Assembly (NCBI GenBank): GCA_052387255.1
Contig: JBQTJI010000019.1
Coordinates: forward strand, 124,001 to 188,000
DNA length: 64,000 nt
From: JBBQXK01 sp052387255
GTDB lineage: Bacteria; Pseudomonadota; Alphaproteobacteria; Rhodobacterales; Rhodobacteraceae
Direction: 5' to 3'
Shown here: in pieces, positions 1 to 9,152 of the stretch
Numbering within the stretch: the first letter of the stretch is position 1
How the letters are laid out: every line of letters starts with the position of its first letter
Translations under genes and position numbers: made by a program
The notes under the pieces: generated by a model
Told to the model about the DNA's origin: nothing
Seen by the model: the letters and a program-made list of their open reading frames with translations, nothing else
Database searches by the model: none

Positions 1-24
1 CGGCCTGCGCTGACCGACACAACC

Positions 25-57
25 GGTGTTGCCCGCCCCGGCGGGCAACACCCCCCC
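25..57 (+). terminator. Rho-independent terminator of the gene upstream of the window
   Basis: A perfect 12-bp stem (25-36 pairs with 41-52) with a four-base loop is followed by a C run and TTTT. A TGA at 11-13 may be the stop of the preceding gene, but too little of that gene is visible to name it. The hairpin lies directly before the FGGY kinase, so it could also act as an intercistronic attenuator or mRNA stabiliser. Confidence 0.7.
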
Positions 58-79
58 TTTTCAGGAACCGATATCCCGC

Positions 80-1609
80 GTGCCAGCAGACCTCGTCATC
101 GGCCTCGATTCCTCGACCACCGCGACCAAGGCCACGGCCTGGGACCGCGACGGTCGGCTCGTGGCCACGGGGCGCGCGCCGGTGCCGATGCAGACCCCGC
201 ATCCGGGCTGGTTCGAGCAGGACCCCGAGGATTGGTGGGGCTCGACCAAGGCCGCCCTGCGGCAACTGACGGCGCAGGTGGATCCGACCCGCATCGCCGC
301 ACTTGCCATCTCGAACCAGCGCGAAACCTTCGGCCTGTTCGCCGCCGACGGCACCCCGGTGCGCCCCGGCACCGTCTGGCTGGACGAACGGGCGACGGCC
401 CAGTCCGACGCGCTGGCCGCCGCCTTCGGGGCCGACCGGCTGCGCGCCATCAGCGGCAAGCCTGCGGACGTGATCCTGCCCATCAACCGCATGATCTGGC
501 TGCAGGAACACGAACCCGACGCGTTTGCGGCGGCCCGCCACTATGCCGACGTGCATTGCTATCTGACCTTCCGGCTGGCCGGGCACTGGACCACCTCGCG
601 CGCCTCGGCCGATCCTTCGGGGATGCTGGACGTGCAGCAGGGCGTCTGGTCGGGTGCCCTGTTGCAGGCGGCGGGGGTGCCGGCCCATCTGATGCCTGCC
701 CTGGCCTCGCCCGGCGAGGTGATCGGCCGCGTGACGCCCCGGGCCGCGGCAGAGACCGGACTGGCGGCGGGCACACAGATCGTCGCGGGCGGCGGCGACG
801 GGCAATGCGCCGCGACGGGGGCGGGCGCGGTCGAACCCTCGGTCGCCTACATGAACCTCGGCACCGCAGCCGTCTCGGGCGTCTATTCGGCCGCCTACGG
901 CCACGACCAGGCTTTCCGCACCGAAACGGCGGTGGCCGACGGGGGCTACATCTTTGAAACCGTGCTGCGCGCCGGGACCTTCCTGATCGACTGGTTCGCG
1001 CGCGAGTTTGCCGATGCCGCAACCGGCGACCTGGCGGCCTGCCTGGCCCGGCTGGAATCCGAGGCCGCCGGTTCGCCCATCGGCGCCGGGGGGGTCATTG
1101 TGCTGCCGTTCTGGCAAGGGTCGATGACGCCGCACTGGGACGCGCGGGCACGGGGGATCATCGCCGGGCTGTCGGGGTCCTCGCGGCGCGGCGACGTCTA
1201 CCGCGCGCTTCTGGAAGGGATCGCGCTGGACCAGGCCTATGCGCTGGTCCGGGCGACGGGGGCTTTCGGCGGCCACATCGCGCGCATCGTCGCCATCGGC
1301 GGTGGCGCGGCATCCGACCTGTTCTGCCGCATCATCGCCGACGCCACCGGCGTGCCCGTGGCCCGTGCCCGCGTGGCCGAGGCGTCGGCGCTCGGGGCCG
1401 CGATGTGTGCGGCCCGTGGCGCGGCGTGGTACCCGACGCTGCGCGCGGCCGCACAAGGGATGAGCCAGCGCGACCTGTCGGTGATCCAGCCCGACCCGGC
1501 CGGCGTTGCCCGCTACCGCAACCTGCGCGCGATCTATGACGACCTCTGGCCCACCCTGTCGCAGTGGAACGCGCGGCTGTGGTCCTTTGCCCACGAGAGA
1601 CCCGCATGA
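80..1609 (+). CDS. FGGY-family carbohydrate (polyol/ketose) kinase
   Basis: This is an ATP-dependent sugar or polyol kinase of the xylulokinase/glycerol kinase (FGGY) fold, expected in the cytoplasm. The N-terminus carries the phosphate-binding motif GLDSSTTATK, the middle has GGGDGQCAATGAG and NLGTAAVSG, and the C-terminal ATP-binding half has AIGGGAASDLFCR. I chose GTG at 80 because AGGAA lies about ten bases upstream and the family N-terminus starts there. A GTG at 26 in the same frame lies inside the terminator hairpin and would add 18 atypical residues. At about 509 aa it is full length. It overlaps the next gene by ATGA, forming an operon with a HAD phosphatase and an ABC ATPase. That grouping is typical of sorbitol/mannitol or other polyol uptake loci in rhodobacteria. 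The exact substrate cannot be read from the sequence. Confidence 0.9.
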   Translation: MPADLVIGLDSSTTATKATAWDRDGRLVATGRAPVPMQTPHPGWFEQDPEDWWGSTKAALRQLTAQVDPTRIAALAISNQRETFGLFAADGTPVRPGTVWLDERATAQSDALAAAFGADRLRAISGKPADVILPINRMIWLQEHEPDAFAAARHYADVHCYLTFRLAGHWTTSRASADPSGMLDVQQGVWSGALLQAAGVPAHLMPALASPGEVIGRVTPRAAAETGLAAGTQIVAGGGDGQCAATGAGAVEPSVAYMNLGTAAVSGVYSAAYGHDQAFRTETAVADGGYIFETVLRAGTFLIDWFAREFADAATGDLAACLARLESEAAGSPIGAGGVIVLPFWQGSMTPHWDARARGIIAGLSGSSRRGDVYRALLEGIALDQAYALVRATGAFGGHIARIVAIGGGAASDLFCRIIADATGVPVARARVAEASALGAAMCAARGAAWYPTLRAAAQGMSQRDLSVIQPDPAGVARYRNLRAIYDDLWPTLSQWNARLWSFAHERPA

Positions 1610-2460
1610 ACCACGCCGCCGTGCCCCGAACCCAGATGGCCCCGCTGGCGGACCTGCCGCAGGACGCCTGCCGCAACCTGATCGGCGTGCTGACCGACAT
1701 CGACGACACCATCACCACCGAAGGCCAGCTTCCCGCCGACGCCTATGCCATGCTGGAACGGCTGACGGCGGCGGGCCTTCTGGTGCTGCCGATCACCGGG
1801 CGGCCCGCCGGGTGGTGCGACATGATCGCCCGCTTCTGGCCGGTGGCGGGCGTCGTCGGCGAAAACGGGGCGCTCGCCATGCGCTATGACCGGCAGGCCC
1901 GCAGGATGCAGCGTATCCTGAACCTGGACGGGCCGTCGCGCGCCGCGAACCGCCAGCGGCTGGACGCGCTGGCCGAGGTGATCCTGCATGACGTGCCGGG
2001 CAGCGCCCTGGCCTCGGACCAGCAGTACCGCGAGGCCGACCTCGCCATCGACTTCTGCGAGGATGTGCCCCCCCTGCCCGAGGCCGACATTGCCCGCATC
2101 GTCGGCCATTTCACCGCCGCCGGGGCGGTGGCAAAAGTGTCCTCGATCCACGTCAACGGGTGGTTCGGCGACTGGGACAAGCTGTCGATGTCGCGCCGGT
2201 TCCTGGCCGAGGCGTTCGGCCTTGATCTTGACGCGCTTCGCGACCGCTTTGCCTATTGCGGCGACAGCCCGAACGATGCGCCGATGTTCGGGTTCTTTCC
2301 GAACGCCTGCGGTGTTGCGAACGTCGCCGATTTCATCGGCCGGATCGAGGCGCTGCCCGCCTACATCGCGCCCTCGCGCGGCGGGGCGGGGTTTGTCGAG
2401 ATTGGCGAGCGGATCCTGTCGGCGCGCGCAGGGACGACGGCACTTCAGGGGGACAGCTAG
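1606..2460 (+). CDS. HAD-superfamily sugar-phosphate phosphatase
   Basis: Predicted cytosolic phosphatase of the haloacid dehalogenase superfamily (Cof / sucrose-phosphatase-like C2-cap type), 284 aa. Motif I is DIDDT at residues 31-35 (nucleophile Asp and acid/base Asp), motif II is PITGR near residue 65, the motif III Lys lies near 192 (WDKLSM), and motif IV is GDSPNDAPMF near 225. The ATG at 1606 overlaps the kinase stop (ATGA), which indicates translational coupling. The pairing with a polyol kinase and an ABC ATPase suggests that it removes phosphate from a stalled or toxic sugar phosphate, or controls polyol-phosphate levels. That role is inferred from context. Confidence 0.85.
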   Translation: MNHAAVPRTQMAPLADLPQDACRNLIGVLTDIDDTITTEGQLPADAYAMLERLTAAGLLVLPITGRPAGWCDMIARFWPVAGVVGENGALAMRYDRQARRMQRILNLDGPSRAANRQRLDALAEVILHDVPGSALASDQQYREADLAIDFCEDVPPLPEADIARIVGHFTAAGAVAKVSSIHVNGWFGDWDKLSMSRRFLAEAFGLDLDALRDRFAYCGDSPNDAPMFGFFPNACGVANVADFIGRIEALPAYIAPSRGGAGFVEIGERILSARAGTTALQGDS

Positions 2461-2462
2461 CC

Positions 2463-3584
2463 ATGGCTTCGGTCACGATCGACGGTGTCGTCAAGAAATA
2501 CGGCGAGCTTCAGGTGCTGCATGGCATCCATCTTGCCATCAAGGACGGTACCTTTGTCGTGTTGCTGGGGCCTTCGGGCTGCGGCAAGTCCACGCTTCTG
2601 CGGATGATCGCAGGGCTTGAGGAGATTTCCGGCGGCAACGTGCTGATCGGCGACCGGCGGGTGAACGACGTCCACCCCAAGGACCGCAACATCGCGATGG
2701 TGTTCCAGAACTATGCGCTTTACGCGCACATGTCGGTCCGCGACAACATGGCCTTCTCGATGAGCCTGCGGAAGATGGACAAGGCGAAGATCGAGGAACG
2801 GGTGAACTGGGCGGCGCGCATCCTGTCGCTGGAACCCTATCTTGACCGCCGCCCCAAGGAACTGTCGGGTGGCCAGCGGCAGCGCGTGGCCATGGGCCGC
2901 GCCATCGTGCGCAACCCCGACGTGTTCCTGTTCGACGAACCCCTGTCGAACCTGGACGCCAAACTGCGCGTCCAGATGCGCACCGAGATCAAGGAGCTGC
3001 ACCAGAAGCTCAAGACCACCACCGTCTATGTCACGCACGACCAGATCGAGGCGATGACCATGGCCGACCTTGTGGTGATCATGCGCGATGGCCGGGTCGA
3101 GCAGGTGGGCAGCCCGCTGGATGTCTACGACCGGCCCGCGAACCTGTTCGTGGCGCAGTTCATCGGGTCGCCCGGCATGAACCTGATCGAGGGCGCCGTC
3201 GCGCGGGAGGGGTCGGCGGACAGCCCCCTGATGTTCACCTTCGCGGGCCTGGCCCTGCCGATCCCCGACGACATCGAGGTGACGGTCGGCCAGAAGGTGA
3301 TCTACGGCATCCGGCCCGAGCATTTCGTGCCGTCGATGAAGGGACCGGGCCTGACGGCGTCGATCAAGGTCGTGGAACCGACGGGCCCCGAGATTCATCT
3401 GTTCACCGATCTCGGCGGCAAGGAAATCTGCGCGATCTCGCGCGAGCGGCTGGACTGGCGGCCCGCGGGCCGGGTGTCCCTGACCCCCGACCTCGCGCAT
3501 GTCCACCTCTTCGACCAGCAGACCGCCCAGGCCATTCCCAGGGTTCCGCGCCGGGGCGGCAGTCGGCTGGTCGCGGTCCAGTAG
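2463..3584 (+). CDS. ABC transporter ATP-binding protein, UgpC/MalK/SmoK type
   Basis: ATPase subunit of a carbohydrate (CUT1-type) importer, 373 aa. Walker A GPSGCGKST is at residues 36-44, the signature LSGGQRQRVAMGRAI is near 135, Walker B VFLFDEPLSNLDAK follows, and the H-loop is in VTHDQIEAMT. A C-terminal TOBE-like regulatory region follows from about residue 240. The ATG at 2463 comes 2 bp after the phosphatase stop. It is preceded by GGGGGACAGC as ribosome-binding site. The permeases and binding protein of this importer must lie upstream of the window. It ends 22 bp before the convergent, damaged peptide-transporter operon. Confidence 0.93.
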   Translation: MASVTIDGVVKKYGELQVLHGIHLAIKDGTFVVLLGPSGCGKSTLLRMIAGLEEISGGNVLIGDRRVNDVHPKDRNIAMVFQNYALYAHMSVRDNMAFSMSLRKMDKAKIEERVNWAARILSLEPYLDRRPKELSGGQRQRVAMGRAIVRNPDVFLFDEPLSNLDAKLRVQMRTEIKELHQKLKTTTVYVTHDQIEAMTMADLVVIMRDGRVEQVGSPLDVYDRPANLFVAQFIGSPGMNLIEGAVAREGSADSPLMFTFAGLALPIPDDIEVTVGQKVIYGIRPEHFVPSMKGPGLTASIKVVEPTGPEIHLFTDLGGKEICAISRERLDWRPAGRVSLTPDLAHVHLFDQQTAQAIPRVPRRGGSRLVAVQ

Positions 3585-3606
3585 GCCCCCCTATCACGCG
3601 GCCCGG

Positions 3607-6013
3607 TCACGCGGCCCGGCGCAGGCGCTGGATTGCCGCCAGCAGGGCGCGCGTATAGGGGTGCTGCGGGCGGGCGAAGATGTCTTCGGTCGGGCCGGTC
3701 TCGACGATCCTTCCCCCCTGCATCACCGCCACCCGGTCGGCCAGCCCGCGCACCACGGCCAGGTCATGCGAGATGAACAGCATCGCCATCCGCCGCTCGG
3801 CCCGCACCTTCTGCAACAGCGCGATGATGCGGGCCTGCACCGACACGTCCAGCGCCGACAGCACCTCGTCGCACAGCAGCACCTTCGGCTCGGCCAGCAG
3901 GGCGCGGGCGATGGCCACCCGCTGCCGCTGGCCGCCCGACAGCTCGGCCGGTGTGCGGTCCAGGTGTTCGGGGGGCAGGTCCACTTCGGCCAGGGCCGCA
4001 GCGACGCGGTTGCGCGCATCGGCCCCGGTGATGCCAAAGAACGTGGCCAGCGGGCGCGCCAGACTCTGCGCCACCGTCCGGCGCGGGTTCGGCGACGCAT
4101 CGGGGTTCTGGAAGATGGACTGCACCTGCCGCAGGTCGGCCCCGTCCCGCTGGCGCAGGTGGCCAGCCAGGTGGCGGCCCTCGAAGGTCACGCTGCCGTC
4201 CAGCGGCGGCGTCAGGCCGCAGATGGCGCGCGCGGTGGTCGACTTGCCCTTCCCGCTTTCGCCGATCAGGGCCAGCGTTTCGTCGGGGGCCAGCGTCAGG
4301 GTGATGTCGCGCCCGACAACCGTGGGCGCGCGCAGCCAGGCGGGGCCGCGCCGGTAGCCCAAGGTCAACCCTTCGGCGGTCAGCAGGGGCGCGGCGGGGG
4401 CCGGGCGCGGGGGCGGGCTGGCATCGGGGTCGCGCACGGCGGCGATCAGGGCGCGGGTGTAGGCGTCGGTCGGGCGCGCGAACAGGGCCGCCGTCGGCCC
4501 CAGCTCGACCAGCCCCCCCCGGTGCATCACCCCGATCCGGTCGGCGATCGATGCCAACAGTGGCAGGTCGTGCGTGATGTACAGCATCGCCAGCCCGTGC
4601 GCCGCACGCAGGCGCTGCAACAGCGCGATGATCTGGCGCTGCACGGTCACGTCGAGGCCGGTCGTCGGTTCGTCCAGCACGATCAGCGCCGGGCGGCAGG
4701 ACAGCGCCATGGCGATGGTCACGCGCTGCTGCTGGCCGCCCGACAACTGGTGCGGATAGCGGCAGAGCGCCGACGCGGCATCGGCAATGCCCACGTCCTG
4801 CATCAGCGACAGGCAGCGTTCGGCGATCTGGGGCGTGGTCAGTGCGGTGTAGGCGGCGCAACCCCTCGGCGATCTGTACGCCCACGCGCATCGCGGGGTT
4901 CATCGCCGTCGCGGGGTTCTGCGGAACGAACCCCACGCGCGCCCCCCGCATCCGCGCCAGGTCGGCCATCGCCAGCGTCAGCACGTCGCGCCGCTCGACC
5001 TGCACCTGCCCTTCGGTGCGCCCGCGCGGAGGCACATGTCCCAGTGCGGTCAGCCCCAGCGTGCTTTTGCCCGATCCGCTTTCCCCGACCAGCCCGAACA
5101 CCTCGCACGGGCCTACGTCGAACGACACCCCCTCCACCGCCCGCAGCCACCCGCCCGCCGTGCGATAGTCGACCGACAGGCCGCACAGCGACAGCACCGC
5201 CGCCAGCCCCTCGGTCACGAACCCCAGCCCGATCACCAGCGTGGCCAGCATCAGCCCCGGCCCGAACACCGCCATCGGCTGCGCCGTCAGCCGGTTGCGG
5301 TACTCGGCCATCATCAGCCCCCAGTCGGGCGTCGCCGGGCGCAGGCCGAACCCCCGGAACCCCATCGTGCCGATCAGCACCGGCGCATAGCCCGCCCGCA
5401 CCGCGAACTCGACCAGCAGCACGCCCGTCGCGTTCGGCAGACTCTCGCGGCGCGCCAGTGTCCAGGTGCCCTCGCCCCGAAGGCGGGCGGCCAGCACATG
5501 GTCGCGCGTCACAATCTCGACCGCCGCCGCCCGCGACATCCGCGCGATGCGCGGCAGATACACGGCGGCCACGACCCCGATCAGCAGCGCGGGCGACCCC
5601 TGCAACCCCGGCCCCGCCAGCGACACGATCAGCAGGGCGAAGATCAGGAAGGGGATCGCCAGCAGCGCCTCGGCCCCCCGCATCGCCACCTCGTCGATCC
5701 AGCCGCCGACGGTGCCCGAGGCGAGACCAATGGCGGCCACCAGCACGACGCCGATCACCGTGCCGGTCAGCGACAGCGCGATCACGATCCACCCGCCCGC
5801 CAGTGCGCGGCTGAAGATGTCGCGGCCCAGCTGGTCGGTGCCGAACGGATGGGCCAGCGACGGCCCGGCAATCGGCGGCCCTGCCATCATCCGGTCCTGC
5901 GCATAGGGCGCGATCCAGGGGCCAAGCACCGCCAGCACCAGATGCACCGCCAGCAGCACCGCCCCCAGGCGGAACGCGACCGGGGCCGCGCGCCAGCGTG
6001 CGGCCCCGGTCAT
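3607..6013 (-). pseudogene. DppC-type permease fused to tandem DppD/DppF-type ATPases, frameshifted
   Basis: From 6013 leftwards the frame encodes a peptide/nickel-type inner-membrane permease (DppC family, with SRALAGGWIVIALSLTGTVI and an EAA loop). At about 5200 it runs in frame into an ATPase domain (LSVDYRTAGGWLRAVEGVSF, then Walker A GESGSGKST). The usual permease C-terminus and ATPase N-terminus are missing at the joint. The reading frame is lost near 4850 after IAEGLRRLHR and resumes one base over at TPQIAERC. The rest of the first ATPase (LSGGQQQR, Walker B) and a complete second ATPase (GESGKGKST, LSGGQRQR, LLCDEVLSALD) follow in the new frame to 3607. A one-base insertion in CGCCGCC explains the shift. 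Natural permease/ATPase fusions of this family exist, so only the frameshift is a sure defect. ATG at 6013 overlaps the preceding permease stop. Confidence 0.8.
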
Positions 6014-6930
6014 CCCTGCCCCCGCAGGCGCGGGTTCACCGCCATCGCCCCCAGGTCGGCGATCAGGTTCACCACCACGAACATTCCGGCGGCCACCAGC
6101 ACCCCCGCCGAAATCACCGGCAGGTCACGCAGCCGCAGCGCATCGACCAGCATCGACCCGAAACCGGGGAACCCGAACACCTTCTCCACCACCACGACGC
6201 CGCCGATCATGAAGACCACGTTCAGCGCCGTCGCGTTCAGCCAGGGCACCAGCGCATTCGGCAACACATGCCGCCGCAGGATGTACCCCTCGGACAGCCC
6301 CTTGGACCGCGCCAGTCGCACATAGTCCGATTGCAGGATCTCGATCAGGCTTTCGCGCAGCAATCGCGTGCCATAGGTCGCCAGCAGCAGCGCCAGCGTC
6401 AGCGCGGGCAGGAACAGCGCGTGGACGTAGGCCGCCCACCCCATGCCGCCCGTCACCTGCACGATGGGTGGAAACCACGGCAGCCAGACGGCAAAGGCAA
6501 ACAGCGCCAGCGTCGCGAACAGGACCTCGGGCGTGGACAGGATCAGCACCGTCAGCGCCGACAGCCCCCGGTCCAGACGGCTGTCGGGACGGCGGGCCTG
6601 CACGACCGACAGCGGCACATAAAGCAGCAGCGCCGGCCCCGCCAGCGCCAGCGTGTTGCGCAGGCGCGGCCCCAACTGGTCGGCCACGGGCTTGCGGCTG
6701 GCGAAGGATACCCCCAGATCACCGCGCAGCACGCCCGCCGCCCAGGTCGCCTAGCGTTGCGGCAGGTCGGCCTCCAGGTTCATCTCGGCGCGCAGGCGGT
6801 CCTTGGCGGCCTGCGACGCCTCGCGCCCCAGGATGCGGGCGGCGGCGTCGCCGGGCAGGCTCTGCACGGCGACAAAGATCACCCCCGACACAACCCGGGT
6901 GTCCCGGCCCGTGCGGGCCGGGCCAAGGCA
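6010..6930 (-). pseudogene. DppB-type permease, N-terminally truncated with in-frame TAG
   Basis: From 6732 down this is a clear DppB/OppB inner-membrane permease (starts VLRGDLGVSFAS, EAA-like loop ARSKGLSEGYILRRHVLPNA, several membrane segments). The same frame continues upstream as NLEADLPQR, a TAG codon at 6753-6751, then recognisable family sequence (VIFVAVQSLPGDAAARILGR) back to about 6900. It then runs into the stop region of the binding-protein gene without a start or the first membrane segment. About 15-25 residues are therefore missing. Both the amber codon and the truncation argue for a dead gene, although a sequencing error for the TAG (TGG or TAT/TAC expected) cannot be excluded. 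Confidence 0.78.
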
Positions 6931-8445
6931 TCAGTTGCGGTCGGCGCAGGTCAGGCTTTCATCGTTCAGGATGGCGGTCGAGGGATGCGGCGCATAGCCC
7001 TCGCATCCCGCCCGCAGCACCGCCACGCCGACAAAGAACGCCGGAATGATCAGCCCGCCGTCGGATGCCAGGATCGCCTGCGCCTGCCTGACCAACTCGG
7101 CCCGTGTCGCCGGATCGACCTCGACCCGCGCGCCCGTGACCAGGGCGTCATAGTCCGCGTTCTTCCAGTTCCCTCGTTGTAGTCGGCGTCCGACAGGAAC
7201 GTATAGGCCGCCGCCTCGGGCACCGACCGGCCGTTCCACGACGACAGGAAGAAGGGCGTCTTCATCCAGACCACATCCCAACAGCTGTCGGCGGGGTTGT
7301 TGATCACGTTCACCGTGATCCCCGCCTCGGTCGCCATCCGCTGATAGACCTGCGCCGTCAGCACATAGGACGGCCCGGCCTCGGCGGTGTTCAGGTCCAC
7401 CGTGATGCCGTCGAGATACCCGGCCTGCGGCCAGCAGCGCCTTCGCGCGAGCCACGTCGCGCGGTGCCGTTTCGGCGGCAAAGGCCATGGGGTTCGGGGG
7501 CGGGATCGGCGTGTCGCTGCCCGCCACGCCGTTGCCCAGAAGGACGGTATCGAGCACAAGCTGCCGGTCCACCACCGCCTTCATCGCCTGGCGCACGCGC
7601 ACGTCGTCGAACGGTTTCGCGTCGGTCTGCATCGGCAGGTTGATGCAGCCGCCCGCCGCCGATGCAGGCACCACCGTGACCCGCGCGTCGCCCGCCAGCG
7701 TGGTGACCGTGGCCGGCCCCGCCGACACCACCAGGTCGACCGCCCCCGACTGGATCGCGGCGATCCGGCTGACCTCTTCGGTGGTCACCTTGAGGTCGAT
7801 GCAGGCGGCCTTGGGCAGACCGCTGCGCCAGTAGTTGGGGTTCTTCGGGAACACGCGCGTATCCTGCGCCAGGTCCTAGACGTCCTGCACGAAGGGGCCG
7901 GTGCCCACGCCCGTGGCCTTCAGCACCTCCGACGTGGCCCCGTCCTGCACGACCATCGTGTACTTGTTGGCGATGATCAGCGGCAGTTCGGCCACCACGT
8001 CGGTGGTCGTCATCGTCACCGTGTGGTCACCCGTCGCCACGATCCCGGCCGGATCGAGGAACCCCAGCAGCGCCGCACTGGGCGACCCCACGGCAGGATC
8101 GATCAGCCGCTTGAAGCTCCACACCACATCGGCGGCGGTCAGCGGCTTGCCATCGTGGAACGTGACCCCCTGTTCCAGCACGAAGGTCCAGGTCTTGCCA
8201 TCGTCCGACACCGACCACGACTTGGCCAGTTCCGGGATCGGCTGGAAATCGGCGTCGATGTTGACCCGCTTGTTGTAGACCAGGTTGTGCTGGTCGCTGT
8301 CGTTGTTCAGGTTGTTGAAGGCCGGGTCCATGGTGACGCTGGTGCTGTCGCCCTAGGTCCCGATCACCTTCAGGCACTCGGTGGCCATCGCCGGTACCAG
8401 CGGAAGGGTCAGCGCGAAAACCGACCCAAGCAATGCCCTTTTCAT
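6931..8445 (-). pseudogene. Peptide-type ABC solute-binding protein (SBP family 5), multiply disrupted
   Basis: The N-terminus has a secretion signal (MKRALLGSVFALTLPLVPAMA) and the body matches the DppA/OppA family (MDPAFNNLNND, TWTFVLEQGVTFHDGKPL, FPKNPNYWRSG). Four lesions are visible. Codon 31 is TAG (8355-8353). Codon 190 is TAG (7878-7876), just before a segment that normally has Trp. One extra base lies near 7422 (LLAAG then GYLDGITVD in another frame). One base is missing near 7172 (DADYNEG then NWKNADYD). The frame after the second indel is again the starting frame. ATG at 8445 overlaps the regulator stop (ATGA). It would have been the periplasmic receptor of this transporter. Confidence 0.85.
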
Positions 8446-9152
8446 CTCTGTTCTCCCTGTTCTGGTTGGCTTTTCTCGTCGTCCGTCTCACCCCGGCGCA
8501 GCATCGCGCGCACCATCACCTCGGCGGCCTCGGACAGTTCGGCCTCGACCGCTGCCCGCGCCGCCGCCCCGTCGCCCCGCGCCATCGCGGCCAGCACGTC
8601 ATCGTGGTGGTCCAGCCCCTGACCCAGGGTGAACTCGGTCCGCAGCGCGTTCAGGTACGGCCCCGCCCGCAGCCACAGCCGCTCGATCAGCGGGATCAGC
8701 AGGGGCGAGCGTGCCGCGCGGTAGACAATGAAATGGAACTCGTAGTTCCAGATCAGATAGTTCTCGGCCCGCGCGATGTCGTCGACCGCCTTCATCCGCG
8801 CCTGAAGGTCGTGCAGCCGCCGCAACTCTTCGCCGGTGATCCGGGTCGCCGCCCAATCCGCCGCCTGCCCCTCGATGGCGCAGCGGACGCGGCGCAGGTC
8901 CATCAGTTCGTCCACCCCGCGCAGCGGCAGCCGCGCCCCGCGATAGGGCTCGTCGGTCAGTGCCCCTTCGGCCACCAGCCGCTGCAAGGCGTGCCGCACC
9001 GGCAGGGCCGAGGTGCCGAACCGTTCCGACAGCGGCTTCACCACCATCCGGTCGCCGGGCCGGATGTCGCCCCGCATGATCGCCTCGCGCAGGGCGCGAT
9101 AGACGGGCTCATGGCTGGCCGTCTGGGGGTCGGGGGCGGCGTCGTCAGGCAT
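8442..9152 (-). CDS. GntR-family (FCD/VanR subgroup) transcriptional regulator
   Basis: A 236-aa DNA-binding protein with an N-terminal winged helix (residues about 18-70: EPVYRALREAIMRGDIRPGD, then LSERFGTSALPVRHALQRLVAEG) and an all-helical FCD ligand domain. The FCD domain keeps metal/ligand-type residues (RRVRCAIEGQAAD, NYEFHFIVYRAA, HHDDVLAAMARGD). The ATG at 9152 overlaps the BKACE stop by 8 bp, and the stop overlaps the binding-protein ATG, so it is a mid-operon gene. It probably represses its own operon in response to a pathway intermediate. TTGATCAA palindromes upstream of the aminotransferase and the phosphotriesterase are plausible operators. It looks intact although its transporter is not. 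Confidence 0.9.
   Translation of the reverse strand: MPDDAAPDPQTASHEPVYRALREAIMRGDIRPGDRMVVKPLSERFGTSALPVRHALQRLVAEGALTDEPYRGARLPLRGVDELMDLRRVRCAIEGQAADWAATRITGEELRRLHDLQARMKAVDDIARAENYLIWNYEFHFIVYRAARSPLLIPLIERLWLRAGPYLNALRTEFTLGQGLDHHDDVLAAMARGDGAAARAAVEAELSEAAEVMVRAMLRRGETDDEKSQPEQGEQR

Noticed and set aside
26..79. Upstream GTG start for the FGGY kinase
   Set aside because: It lies in the terminator hairpin and adds residues unlike the family; GTG at 80 has a spaced AGGAA.
3499..5814. A 771-codon plus-strand open frame
   Set aside because: It is antisense to the permease/ATPase genes, is rich in Arg, Pro and Gln, and shows no domain; high GC makes such shadow frames common.
5036..6325. 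His/Arg/Gln-rich plus-strand frame
   Set aside because: Antisense shadow of the DppC/DppB genes with no domain or start signal.
6751..8355. TAG as a sense codon (pyrrolysine or suppressor recoding)
   Set aside because: TAG ends many intact genes here (for example 2460, 3584, 41069), and the same operon also has frameshifts, so decay or sequence error is simpler.
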